From Paenibacillus sp. AN1007 (GTDB lineage Bacteria > Bacillota > Bacilli > Paenibacillales > Paenibacillaceae), in the NCBI RefSeq assembly GCF_040702995.1, contig NZ_CP159992.1, positions 1,141,501 through 1,205,500 on the forward strand: a stretch of DNA of 64,000 nucleotides, given 5' to 3'. Below the pieces are notes generated by a model. That model did not search any database and was not told where the DNA came from. It saw nothing but the letters and a program-made list of their open reading frames with translations. The translations under genes and the position numbers were made by a program. Positions 43,045 through 51,694 of the stretch are shown here, piece by piece; positions within the stretch are counted from its first letter, which is position 1; every line of letters begins with the position of its first letter.

Positions 43045-43485
43045 ATGAATGATTTTATGAACAAGGATGATAAGAATGATGTTATTTTGGGCACAGCAGC
43101 CCATGAACTGGAGCAGATGGTGGAGCAGGTCTGCGAACTGATTGGCACACCGCTCCCAGAAACGACAGAACTGCAGCGTCAAGTGCTTGCGGCTTTTGGT
43201 TTTGGCGCAGTATACAGCATTACTCATCGGGATCGCCTGGCAGAAGCTCAGGCGCATGCACTAAGTATTCGTATGCTGATCAAGCCGTTTAATTACAGCG
43301 AACAGCAGGCTGTTGATTTTGCCGATGATCTGATTCGGGTTGCATCGAATGAAAAGACTCATCCAGTGATGAATACAATTATTCATCGAGGGATTAACGG
43401 GCATATTCAATTTACTCAGGAGGACTTCGAAGCGCTCGCACGCAACATTCAGGAGATTTTGGCGGCAGTACAGGAGCAGAGTTAG
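43045..43485 (+). CDS. Imm48-like protein
   Basis: A 146-residue helical acidic protein. The segment 'LAAFGFGAVYSITHRDRLAEAQAHALSIRMLIKPFNYSEQQAVDFADDLI' and 'HPVMNTIIHRGINGHIQF' resembles the Imm48 family of putative immunity proteins. ATG 43045 is preferred (CGGAG 9 nt upstream). It lies between the nucleotidyltransferase and KptA genes in one operon. Imm48 proteins are predicted to neutralise polymorphic toxins; whether this one does so is unknown. Confidence 0.55.
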   Translation: MNDFMNKDDKNDVILGTAAHELEQMVEQVCELIGTPLPETTELQRQVLAAFGFGAVYSITHRDRLAEAQAHALSIRMLIKPFNYSEQQAVDFADDLIRVASNEKTHPVMNTIIHRGINGHIQFTQEDFEALARNIQEILAAVQEQS

Positions 43486-43503
43486 AATTAGGGGGTGAAC
43501 GCC

Positions 43504-44040
43504 ATGGACTACATGAAATTGAGCAAAGAGCTTTCTTATGCATTGCGGCATGCTCCATGGGAATACGAGCTTGAACTGGATGAAGAGGGTTGGGTGGAGA
43601 TTTCGCAATTGCTTATCGCTCTGAACGAAAGCCCGCAATGGCGTGACGTTACAGAGGCTGATCTGACACAGATGATTGCAGGTTCAGAAAAAAAGCGGCA
43701 CGAGGTGCATTCGGGGCGTATTCGTGCGCTCTATGGCCATTCCACACCGCAGAAAATTTCCAAAGCAGCTGCTCAGCCCCCGGAGATGTTATACCACGGT
43801 ACACCTGTGCATGCCGTGGCTTCTATTCTGAAGCAAGGTCTGCAGCCAAGGCAGCGGCAGTATGTACATCTGTCTGCTGATATGAACACGGCACGCCGGG
43901 TTGGAAAAAGGCGAGATGCTCAGCCTGCCATTCTGCACATTCATGCCGGACGTGCCGCACGTGAGGGTATTTTATTTTATCATGGCAGCGAAAATATTTG
44001 GCTGGCTGATGCTGTTCCTGCACGTTATATTGAGCAGTGA
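43504..44040 (+). CDS. kptA: RNA 2'-phosphotransferase KptA/Tpt1
   Basis: A 178-residue KptA. It transfers a 2'-phosphate from RNA to NAD+, forming ADP-ribose 1''-2'' cyclic phosphate. The N-terminal winged helix has 'SKELSYALRHAP' with catalytic Arg15-His16 and 'EEGWVEISQLL'. The C-terminal ART-like domain has 'LYHGTP', 'VHLSADMNTARRVGKRR' and 'FYHGSENIWLADAVPARYI'. ATG 43504 lies 9 nt after AGGGGG. Bacteria have no known intron-derived 2'-phosphate substrate, so its context here, beside a tRNA-directed nucleotidyltransferase family, is notable. Confidence 0.88.
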   Translation: MDYMKLSKELSYALRHAPWEYELELDEEGWVEISQLLIALNESPQWRDVTEADLTQMIAGSEKKRHEVHSGRIRALYGHSTPQKISKAAAQPPEMLYHGTPVHAVASILKQGLQPRQRQYVHLSADMNTARRVGKRRDAQPAILHIHAGRAAREGILFYHGSENIWLADAVPARYIEQ

Positions 44041-44108
44041 CAAACCAGCTGCAGGTTAATCTTCATCATCGTATGCTGCTCAGAGTTCAGACTGGGCCTA
44101 AAACATGT

Positions 44109-44157
44109 AAAAAGGGCTGTTCCCCGTCATCCTATGACGTATGGAACAGCCTTTTTT
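44109..44157. terminator. Bidirectional terminator
   Basis: AAAAAGGGCTGTTCC (44109-44123) pairs with GGAACAGCCTTTTTT (44143-44157). T runs on both strands serve kptA and the convergent oxidoreductase. Confidence 0.85.
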
Positions 44158-44201
44158 AGATCCCGATTGGATCGACGAGTGCAGATCGCAGCACGGTTAG
44201 T

Positions 44202-45059
44202 TTATTTGCCCAAAATCGCTTTAAAGCCTTCGCTTAGCGGTTGAACTGGACGACCAAGCAGTATTTCGAGTGTGTCACTCTCTACAGCCAGTGCACCTTG
44301 ACGGATTGCTCCCTGCATCTCAACCAGCATGGATACAACAAAGTCAGGCAGTCCTGCACCTTTCATGATATCCGCGTAAGCAGCGTCGTCCACATTTTGT
44401 ACGTTGATTTCCTGTCCGAGTACTTCACCTGCAATGGCAGCAAGCTCAGCCTGTGTACGCAGTTTGCCAGACAATTCATATACTTTGTTTTCGTGTCCTT
44501 CGCCTGCAAGTACGGCAGCAGCAGCTTCAGCATAATCACGGCGGGCAGCCCAGCCAACTTGACTGTCACCCGTCGCATGCACCCAAGGAGCGCCATGGGT
44601 AACAGCCTGTACACTGCCAGCTTCGTTTTCAAGATACCAATTGTTGCGCAGGAAGGTGTAAGGGATACCAGACTCACGAATGGCTTGTTCGGTCTTACGG
44701 TGTACCTCGGCGAGAGAGAGCGGGTTATGGTCCGCATTGACAACACTTGTATAAGCGATGTAACCGACCCCAGCTTTTTTAGCAGCTTCAACAGCAGTCT
44801 GATGCTGACGAATGCGTGTCTCATTATCTCCGTCTGTGGAGATGAGCAGCAGGCGATCTACACCTTCAAAGGCTTTCTCCAGTGTTTCCGGCTGATCGAA
44901 ATCACCTTGACGAACATCTACGCCTTGGAAGCGCAGTGTATCTGCTTTCTCCGGTGAACGCACACTAACTGCCAGATTCGAGGCGTCCTGCGTTTTCAGA
45001 AGTGCTTCAACGACCAGTGATCCTAAGTGACCTGTTGCGCCTGTAACTAACCATTTCAT
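44202..45059 (-). CDS. NmrA-family NAD(P)H oxidoreductase (QorB-like)
   Basis: A 285-residue atypical short-chain dehydrogenase. 'MKWLVTGATGHLGSLVVEALL' is the Rossmann GxxGxxG; 'YIAYTSVVNADHNPL' and 'YTFLRNNWYLEN' are typical for QorB/NmrA-like quinone reductases, which bind NADPH and reduce quinones or act as redox sensors. AAGGAGG lies upstream of the ATG. A 19-bp perfect palindrome about 230 nt upstream and an inserted repeat element lie in the promoter region. Confidence 0.82.
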   Translation of the reverse strand: MKWLVTGATGHLGSLVVEALLKTQDASNLAVSVRSPEKADTLRFQGVDVRQGDFDQPETLEKAFEGVDRLLLISTDGDNETRIRQHQTAVEAAKKAGVGYIAYTSVVNADHNPLSLAEVHRKTEQAIRESGIPYTFLRNNWYLENEAGSVQAVTHGAPWVHATGDSQVGWAARRDYAEAAAAVLAGEGHENKVYELSGKLRTQAELAAIAGEVLGQEINVQNVDDAAYADIMKGAGLPDFVVSMLVEMQGAIRQGALAVESDTLEILLGRPVQPLSEGFKAILGK

Positions 45060-45085
45060 TTTGTTTCCTCCTTAAGGATGTATAT

Positions 45086-45247
45086 AGGGCGTGTCTTGAA
45101 ACCCGCTGAAGTGCATCTTTTACCCCCTTTTCGCCCCCTGCTGCGTCACTTTCCCTTGACGTGCCCCGGCACGCCTGCGGGAAACTTCCTGGCATGGAAC
45201 AAAAATTCGGCAAAATTGGCTTTCTTCAGCGTTTTCAGACACACCCT
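45086..45247. mobile_element. MITE-like element with imperfect terminal inverted repeats
   Basis: Left end AGGGCGTGTCTTGAAACCCG (continuing CTGAAG to 45111) is matched by right end CTTCAGCGTTTTCAGACACA (continuing CCCT to 45247), about 21 of 24 positions. The 162-nt element is GC-richer than its surroundings and has an internal hairpin around CACTTTCCCTTGACG. No open frame. TA occurs at both borders and could be a target duplication. Confidence 0.55.
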
Positions 45248-45287
45248 AGATGATCCATTCATTCGTTAGTTTATTCTTTTTCTTCTT

Positions 45288-45306
45288 TGTAACTATAATA
45301 GTTACA
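45288..45306. promoter_or_regulatory. 19-bp perfect palindrome, HxlR-type operator
   Basis: TGTAACTATAATAGTTACA is a perfect palindrome centred on 45297. The half-site style (AACTAT/ATAGTT) fits HxlR-family redox repressors such as YodB. It is upstream of the QorB-like gene, but no regulator gene adjoins it. Confidence 0.65.
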
Positions 45307-45576
45307 ACATAATAGGAAGTCAAGTTTATTCTTTTGATTAACGTTACTTATGAAATGAATTGACAAATACGAGCTTGAATATATAATTTGGAATAACTAC
45401 ATAGATTTACACAAGAAACAAATCGTTCCATTCAAAATGAAGCAAGGAGTGATGCCTGCCTCTTCTCATAACATTGGGTCATGATTTTTTGCCTCTCCCT
45501 CAATCTTTATTAGACAAAAAATCGGCGGCTTATGCCAATGAAACAACCAAGTAGATGAGAGGAGCCATGTTCGTTT
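45307..45576. other. Intergenic region upstream of ABC exporter
   Basis: About 270 nt with no supported gene. The right end carries GAGAGGAG, the ribosome site of the permease gene. No further feature recognised. Confidence 0.5.
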
Positions 45577-47910
45577 ATGCTGCTGCGAATGCTCAGAAAC
45601 GATTTAATGAGGAAAAAAGGAATTACTGCAGCACTGTTTATATTTGTACTGCTTGCTGCTTTGTTAGTTTCATCCGGTTCTCGCATGATCATAGAGCTGA
45701 CAAGTTCCATTCAGTACCTGTTCTTTGAGTCCAAGACACCTCATTTTGTGCAAATGCATGCTGGAGAACTGGATCAGGCCAAGGTGAATACCTGGGCTAA
45801 AGGAAATACAATGGTTAAACAGCATCAGATTGTCGAGATGGTTAACATCGATGGAGCTGACATGTACCTCGGCGCTGAATCGGAAAAGAACACGGTTATG
45901 GATATTGATCTGGTTACACAAAATCAGCAGTTCGATTATCTACTGAATCTGAACAGTGAGATTATTCAGGTTCGTGACGGTGAGATCGCAGTACCCGTCT
46001 ATTATTTGCAGCAAAACAAATTAAACATCGGTGATCAGGTTCGGATTAACAATGGAGCGTTTGAACGTTCTTATACCATTGTTGATTTTGTACGTGATGC
46101 GCAGATGAATCCGTCCGTTGTGCACTCCAAACGATTTATCGTTAGCCCGGCGGAGCTGCAGCAGTTGAAACAGGGTGTCGGGGAGATGGAGTATCTCATC
46201 GAGTTCCGTCTGCATGATCCTTCCAAAACCAGTGAGTTCACGCAAGCCTATCAAAATGCAGGACTGCCTAATGCTGGTCCGGTGGTGACATACGGTTTGT
46301 TCCAACTGCTCAATGCGATGACTGACGGAATTATTGCTGCTGTCATTATTTTGGTCAGCCTGGTACTGATTCTGATTGCCATGCTGTGTATTCGTTTTAC
46401 GATGCTTGCAGCCATTGAGGAGGATTACCGCGAGATCAGCGTGATGAAAGCCATCGGTATTGCCGAGAAAGAGATCAAGCGGCTCTATCTTGCCAAATAT
46501 GTGTTCATGGCAGGTGTGGCCTGCATATTGGGATATACGGCTTCGCTTGGATTGAACCAGCTCTTCATATCCAATATCATGCTCTATATGGGAAAAGCAC
46601 CGACTGCTCTGCTGCATTTCGTCGTGCCTCTGCTTGCGGTGGGTTTGATCTTTGCCATGGTTGTCCTGTTCTGCCGCGCAGTGCTGCGTCGTTTTCGTTC
46701 GATTTCTGCTGTGGAGGCCCTTCGTACAGGAAGTCTGGGCGATACCCAGATGGCTCGAAACCGGCTAAGATTGTCATATAATCGCTGGTCTTCCGTACCT
46801 GTTTTTCTCGGGATCAAAGACGTCATGCAGCGTGTTAAAATGTTCCGTTTATTATTATTCGTGTTCATCATCAGTTCGTTTATGATGATTGTACCGCTTA
46901 ACTTTTTGAGTACACTGCAGGCTTCAAGTTTCATTTCCTACATGGGTGTGGGGCAAAGTGATATTCGAATCGATCTCAGGCATACAGATGATGTAGAGCA
47001 GCGTTATGCACATCTGCTGAACCAGATTAAAAATGACGCAGACGTTCAAAAGTACTCACCTCTCGTAACAAGCCAGTTCAAAATTCGTAATGCAGAGGGC
47101 AGCTACGATAATCTGAGCGTGGAAAGTGGAGACTTCAGCATTTTTCCTTTGTCTTACCTAAGTGGAAATGCTCCAGCGAACCATCAGGAGATTGCGCTCT
47201 CGGATGCAAACAGCAGTGAACTCAAGCTCAACACGGGTGATCAGTTAACCTTGCGGGTCAGTGGTAAGGATAGGGTGATGACGGTAAGCGGTATCTATCA
47301 AGATGTGACGAATGGCGGAAAGACGGCGAAGGCGCTGCTGCCTTATAACCCAGATCGTGTGCTCTGGTACGTCGTCAGTGTGAATCTGAAGGACCGCGAA
47401 GTTATGGATGCGAAAATTGCAGCGTATGAGAAAGAATTTTCGCCAGCGCGCGTAACGGATCTTCGAGGATATTTGAATCAAACCCTTGGCGGTACGATAC
47501 AGCAATTAAAATTGGTGACGACACTTGCGCTGACTATTGGTGTCTTCATATCCATTTTGATTACTTCACTATTTCTGCAGATGATGGTTGCCAAAGATAA
47601 CCATGATATTGCAGTAATGCGGAGTCTCGGATTTGCTTTATCTAAGATCAAGCTGAAGTATATGGTGATGTCACTCACCATTCTGATTATAGGTGTGGCA
47701 GCAGGTACGGTCCTCTCCAATACACTCGGGCCGAAGCTTGTTAGCGGTATTATGTCATCGTTTGGTGCTTCTAAGATTGTGTTTGTCATCAATCCGGTGC
47801 AGGCATATGTGCTGTGTCCTTTATTGCTGGCAGGAACGATCACCGTTACGGCCTGGATCAGCATTCAGTCGATTCGGGAAACCAGCATTTCGAAAATGAT
47901 TGTGGAATAA
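45577..47910 (+). CDS. ABC transporter permease, FtsX/MacB-like
   Basis: A 777-residue FtsX-type permease with two FtsX domains. Spans occur near residues 18-40, 255-285, 310-335, 350-375, 425-445, 645-670, 700-725 and 740-760, with two large extracytoplasmic regions between. The conserved cytoplasmic 'YREISVMKAIGIAEKEI' and 'NHDIAVMRSLGFALSKI' repeats are the coupling helices of the MacB/LolC class. GAGAGGAG lies 12 nt upstream. It pairs with the ATPase gene 12 nt downstream. Likely substrates: antimicrobial peptides or lipoproteins. Confidence 0.85.
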   Translation: MLLRMLRNDLMRKKGITAALFIFVLLAALLVSSGSRMIIELTSSIQYLFFESKTPHFVQMHAGELDQAKVNTWAKGNTMVKQHQIVEMVNIDGADMYLGAESEKNTVMDIDLVTQNQQFDYLLNLNSEIIQVRDGEIAVPVYYLQQNKLNIGDQVRINNGAFERSYTIVDFVRDAQMNPSVVHSKRFIVSPAELQQLKQGVGEMEYLIEFRLHDPSKTSEFTQAYQNAGLPNAGPVVTYGLFQLLNAMTDGIIAAVIILVSLVLILIAMLCIRFTMLAAIEEDYREISVMKAIGIAEKEIKRLYLAKYVFMAGVACILGYTASLGLNQLFISNIMLYMGKAPTALLHFVVPLLAVGLIFAMVVLFCRAVLRRFRSISAVEALRTGSLGDTQMARNRLRLSYNRWSSVPVFLGIKDVMQRVKMFRLLLFVFIISSFMMIVPLNFLSTLQASSFISYMGVGQSDIRIDLRHTDDVEQRYAHLLNQIKNDADVQKYSPLVTSQFKIRNAEGSYDNLSVESGDFSIFPLSYLSGNAPANHQEIALSDANSSELKLNTGDQLTLRVSGKDRVMTVSGIYQDVTNGGKTAKALLPYNPDRVLWYVVSVNLKDREVMDAKIAAYEKEFSPARVTDLRGYLNQTLGGTIQQLKLVTTLALTIGVFISILITSLFLQMMVAKDNHDIAVMRSLGFALSKIKLKYMVMSLTILIIGVAAGTVLSNTLGPKLVSGIMSSFGASKIVFVINPVQAYVLCPLLLAGTITVTAWISIQSIRETSISKMIVE

Positions 47911-47922
47911 GGAGGTGCAGCA

Positions 47923-48690
47923 GTGACAGCGATACTTGAAGCAAGAGATGTGAATAAGTCTGCAGGTGTGGGTGAAAATGAGGAGCAGTATATTCTGAAA
48001 AATATCAATCTGCAGCTTGAAAAGGGAGAATTCGTTTCGATTATGGGCCCATCGGGCTCGGGCAAATCGACCCTCCTGTATACCATCAGCGGAATGGATC
48101 AGATCAGTACAGGCAGCGTGTATTTCAATGGCAGGCCCATATCAGCATTTCCGGAGAAAGAGCTGGCAAGTCTGCGCTTGACTCAAATGGGTTTTATTTT
48201 TCAGCATATCCATCTGCTCAAAAATTTGAATCTGTTCGATAATATCATCCTTTCCGCTTATCTGGCTAAGCACAGCAGTAGAGATGCCATTAATCGACGT
48301 GCGATGTCTTTGATGAAAAAAATGGGGATTGACGGGCTGGCCGAGCATAATATCACCCAGGCTTCAGGGGGACAGCTCGAGCGGATCGCAATCTGCCGGG
48401 CATTGATCAATAATCCGGATATTATATTCGGAGATGAACCGACCGGAGCACTGAATTCCAAATCTACACAAGAGATCATGGATATTCTTGGTGATATCAA
48501 TGCTTCAGGTACAACAATTTTACTCGTGACGCATGATGTCAAGGTTGCATCCCGCTCGGAACGAGTGCTGTTTATGATGGACGGACAGTTAGTGGCAGAC
48601 AAAAGGTTCGGTAAATACGAGAAAGAACGAGAAGATTTAAAAACTAGAGAACATCAGTTAGGACAATGGTTATCAAGTATGGGGTTCTAA
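47923..48690 (+). CDS. ABC transporter ATP-binding protein (MacB/LolD type)
   Basis: A 255-residue ATPase: Walker A 'GPSGSGKST' near 44-52, signature 'ASGGQLERIAICRA' and Walker B 'IIFGDEPTGALN'. The glutamine/leucine in 'GGQLER' replaces the usual GGQQQR. The C-terminal extension of about 30 residues is Lys/Glu-rich. GTG start with AAGGAGGTG 8 nt upstream. It forms an exporter with the FtsX permease, and lies 60 nt before a TetR gene. Confidence 0.87.
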   Translation: MTAILEARDVNKSAGVGENEEQYILKNINLQLEKGEFVSIMGPSGSGKSTLLYTISGMDQISTGSVYFNGRPISAFPEKELASLRLTQMGFIFQHIHLLKNLNLFDNIILSAYLAKHSSRDAINRRAMSLMKKMGIDGLAEHNITQASGGQLERIAICRALINNPDIIFGDEPTGALNSKSTQEIMDILGDINASGTTILLVTHDVKVASRSERVLFMMDGQLVADKRFGKYEKEREDLKTREHQLGQWLSSMGF

Positions 48691-48714
48691 ACATAAAACA
48701 TAATGATTAAAATA

Positions 48715-48729
48715 GACCGACGGTCGGTC
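48715..48729. promoter_or_regulatory. TetR-type operator palindrome
   Basis: GACCGACGGTCGGTC is a perfect 15-bp palindrome 21 nt before the tetR ATG, typical of TetR autoregulation. Confidence 0.75.
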
Positions 48730-48750
48730 GATGAGGGAGAGGCTTTATCT

Positions 48751-49392
48751 ATGAGAGTGATGAAAAATCCGGAGGAACGTAGAAACGAGATTCTTGATGC
48801 TGCCGAGATGTTGTTTGTGACCAAGGGCTATACCAAAGCAACCATCATGGACATTCTTCAGGCATGTGACATAGCTAAAGGCACATTTTATTATTATTTT
48901 CAGTCCAAAGAAGAAGTGATGCATGCAATCGTCATGCGTTTTATTATGAGCGGTGTAACTGCAGCAAGGCGCATTCTTTCCAATTCGGAACTGAGCGCTC
49001 ATGAGAAAATTTTTCACATCATTACGGCCCAGAATCAACCTGACGAGCGCAAGCTGGGAGTCATTGAGCAGCTTCACGATGTCCAAAATGTAGAGATGCA
49101 TCAAAAAAGTCTTGTTGAAACGGTGCTTCAGTTAAGTCCTATCCTGGCTGAGGTCGTAGAGCAGGGGATTCAGGAAGGCGTATTTAATACGCCAACACCT
49201 AGGGAAAGCATCGAATTTTTGCTGGTGTCCTCACAATTTATTCTGGATCAGGGTATCTTTCAGTGGGAGGAAAAGCAGTTCATGAAGAAAATCGAAGCTT
49301 TTGCGGATATCATGGAACGTGTTTTGGGAGCAGCGCCAGGAAGCTTTGCTTATGTTACCCGCTTATATTTCCCATATCAAGATCAAGGTTAG
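48751..49392 (+). CDS. TetR-family transcriptional regulator
   Basis: A 213-residue TetR regulator. Start 48751 has GGAGAGG 8 nt upstream; a longer frame would run through the operator. 'RRNEILDAAEMLFVTKGYTKATIMDILQACDIAKGTFYYYFQSKEEVMHAI' is the canonical DNA-binding domain; the ligand domain has no recognisable specificity. Placed between the ABC exporter and an MFS gene, it probably controls one or both. Confidence 0.88.
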   Translation: MRVMKNPEERRNEILDAAEMLFVTKGYTKATIMDILQACDIAKGTFYYYFQSKEEVMHAIVMRFIMSGVTAARRILSNSELSAHEKIFHIITAQNQPDERKLGVIEQLHDVQNVEMHQKSLVETVLQLSPILAEVVEQGIQEGVFNTPTPRESIEFLLVSSQFILDQGIFQWEEKQFMKKIEAFADIMERVLGAAPGSFAYVTRLYFPYQDQG

Positions 49393-49423
49393 TGAGGAAG
49401 AGGAAAGAAGGGAGTAACATCCG

Positions 49424-50752
49424 ATGGAAAACAGGGTACAGCATTCATTCCGCAAATTCCTGATCGTTTGGTTGGGTCAGCTGATCTCGATGATCGGAAT
49501 CGGACTGACCGCATTCTCACTAGGAGTGTATGCTTTCGAAAAAACAAACACAGCAACCAGCGCAGCACTGATTACGTTATTTACGTTTTTGCCTAACATT
49601 CTGCTTCGCCCTGTTGGAGGGGTGCTTGCTGATCGGTTTGACCGCCGTACGATGATGATCATCGGGGATCTTGGCTCAGCAGCCGGGCTTGTTTTTATCC
49701 TGTCTATTATGCTGGCCGGGGATATTCAATTATGGCATATCTATGTGGGGGTGGCGTTCAGTTCCGTATTCACGGCGCTGCAAAGCCCGGCATATAAAGC
49801 ATCAGCCACAGACCTGCTGGATAAGGATCAGTTCTCCAAAGGCAGCGGACTGGTGCAGCTGGCGGAATCCTCCAAGTTTTTGTTTTCACCTATTATTGCA
49901 GGTATACTGCTCAGCGTTACAACGATTGAAGTTATCATGATCATTAATATCGCAACGTTCCTCATTGCCATTCTGGCCGTGCTGGTTATTCGCAAGAGCA
50001 TGAAGGTAGAGCGGGAAAACAAGGAAAATCACAGCTGGTTAAGCGATATACAGGAAGGCTGGAGAGAGGTCGTTACGAACAAGGGCGTGCTGCTGCTTGT
50101 CATTATTATTTCTCTCGTCACCTTCTATCTCGGGTTTCTGGAGACGCTTATTGGTCCAATGCTGCTGTCGTTTACCGACGCCAAAACGCTGGGGACTTTT
50201 CAGTCCGTTAGTGCCATCGGAATGCTGATCAGCAGCTTGTGTATCGGTATTTTTACAGTGACCAAGAAATATGCAAGTGTGTTGACTGCAGGTTTAGTGA
50301 TGTGTGGTCTGGCTTTCTCGCTGCTGGGTGTATCAACGAATATTTTCTTTATTATCTTTGCGGGTTTTTTGTTCCTGTCATCACTGCCGTTTGTGAATAT
50401 GAGCGCTGACGTGTTAGTCCGCAACAATATCGCCAACGACAAGCAGGGAAGAGTGTGGGGAATTATCGGTATTTTGTCTCAGCTTGGCTTCGTTATCGCG
50501 TACAGCTTGGCTGGATTTTTGGCGGACCACGTGTTTAATCCACTACTGGTGCAGGGGGGCATGCTGGCATCATCTGTAGGCCAAATTATCGGAGTTGGAC
50601 CAGGCAGAGGCATCGCTTTGCTGTTCATTATTGCAGGCTTGTTTGTTATACTGATCGGTCTCGTAACGTCACGTCTTAAAATGATTAAGTCACTGGAGCA
50701 GCAGGGTAACATGACGTCACCACCTGATGTAGGCGGGTTGGCACACGATTAA
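49424..50752 (+). CDS. MFS transporter
   Basis: A 442-residue MFS protein with about 12 hydrophobic spans, of the DHA3/MefA-like type ('WLGQLISMIGIGLTAFSLGVYAFE' span 1, 'GGVLADRFDRRTMMIIGDLGSA' as loop 2-3 motif). Such proteins export macrolides or other drugs. GAAGGGAG precedes the ATG; 31 nt separates it from tetR, so co-transcription and drug-responsive control are likely. Confidence 0.87.
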   Translation: MENRVQHSFRKFLIVWLGQLISMIGIGLTAFSLGVYAFEKTNTATSAALITLFTFLPNILLRPVGGVLADRFDRRTMMIIGDLGSAAGLVFILSIMLAGDIQLWHIYVGVAFSSVFTALQSPAYKASATDLLDKDQFSKGSGLVQLAESSKFLFSPIIAGILLSVTTIEVIMIINIATFLIAILAVLVIRKSMKVERENKENHSWLSDIQEGWREVVTNKGVLLLVIIISLVTFYLGFLETLIGPMLLSFTDAKTLGTFQSVSAIGMLISSLCIGIFTVTKKYASVLTAGLVMCGLAFSLLGVSTNIFFIIFAGFLFLSSLPFVNMSADVLVRNNIANDKQGRVWGIIGILSQLGFVIAYSLAGFLADHVFNPLLVQGGMLASSVGQIIGVGPGRGIALLFIIAGLFVILIGLVTSRLKMIKSLEQQGNMTSPPDVGGLAHD

Positions 50753-50775
50753 TATGGATCACAGATTGAAACAGC

Positions 50776-50822
50776 AAAAAGCTCAGTCCATGGATAAAGT
50801 CATCCGGTGGGCTGAGCTTATT
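50776..50822. terminator. Terminator between convergent genes
   Basis: AAGCTCAG(TCCA) and (T)GGGCTGAGCTT, with AAAAA on the left and TTATT on the right. Works for the MFS gene and overlaps the 3' end of the HD gene. Confidence 0.75.
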
Positions 50823-51450
50823 GCTGCAGGAGGGCTTCTTCGGTTATTTTGCGGATATCAAACGGGGAGCGGATTCCTTCTTCGATAATGTCAGGCAGGA
50901 TGTGGTTCAGAAAATAACGAACACAGTGGAGATCGATGTTTTTGATCTTGATCAGTGCATAGCGATACATAACGATGAATTCTTTTTCCGTATTGCCGCG
51001 CTGCAGTTCTGCGAATGCTTCATACACTTGATCCATTTTGTCAGCAACTTCAAGAATAAGCCCTTCAACAGAGTTATCTTTGCCTTCGCGAAGCTGTCTG
51101 CGGAAAATATCCTGAAACTCCGGCGGAATATTCTCACTGATAAAATGAGATACCATGCCTTCTTCCACCTGCTGCAGCATGGAACGAAGCTCTAGCGAAT
51201 AGTGTTTGACCGGCGTTTTGATATCACCAATGAAAATTTCGCCATAATCATGGCTGCTGGTGATCTCGTATAACTTTTTCCAGTCAATGCTCACGCCCTG
51301 CTGCTCTTCAATATCGGCAAGTGTTTTAGCATACTGCACCACTTTCCAGGAATGAGCGGATACACAATGTTCTTCAAATTTGAATTTGCCGGGGGTTCGA
51401 ATAATACGCTCGAGATCGTTGAGTGACCGGAAGTACGTATGGATTCCCAT
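50818..51450 (-). CDS. HD-domain phosphohydrolase (YfbR-like)
   Basis: A 210-residue HD protein similar to 5'-deoxynucleotidase YfbR and related enzymes: 'CVSAHSWKVVQYA' (His33), 'EITSSHDYGEIFIGDI' (His67-Asp68) and 'EVADKMDQVYEAF' (late Asp) supply metal ligands. Start 51450 is preferred, with AGGATGAT upstream; alternatives at 51462 and TTG 51471 exist. Substrates are likely nucleoside monophosphates. Confidence 0.75.
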   Translation of the reverse strand: MGIHTYFRSLNDLERIIRTPGKFKFEEHCVSAHSWKVVQYAKTLADIEEQQGVSIDWKKLYEITSSHDYGEIFIGDIKTPVKHYSLELRSMLQQVEEGMVSHFISENIPPEFQDIFRRQLREGKDNSVEGLILEVADKMDQVYEAFAELQRGNTEKEFIVMYRYALIKIKNIDLHCVRYFLNHILPDIIEEGIRSPFDIRKITEEALLQQ

Positions 51451-51563
51451 AGATGTGATCATCCTTTGCAAGTTTGGGTAGTCGATACACCGACTATACT
51501 GGTGTTATGTTAACCCGAGATTAAAGATGTATGCGCCCTTTGTTAATTTGTAAAATGAAGATC

Positions 51564-51603
51564 AAAAAGCCACGAGAAGCTGAAGATGCAGCATTCCCGT
51601 GGC
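51564..51603 (-). terminator. Terminator of the nir operon
   Basis: On the minus strand GCCACGGGAATGCTG pairs with CAGCTTCTCGTGGC and is followed by TTTTTG. It lies about 90 nt after nirC. Confidence 0.75.
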
Positions 51604-51694
51604 AGTGAGAAGAAAGAAGGTATAGGATATTCCAATCCCGCCTCAGCAATCAATGAGTTCGATTGAACGCAGTGGAACTGGACAGAATGTTAGG

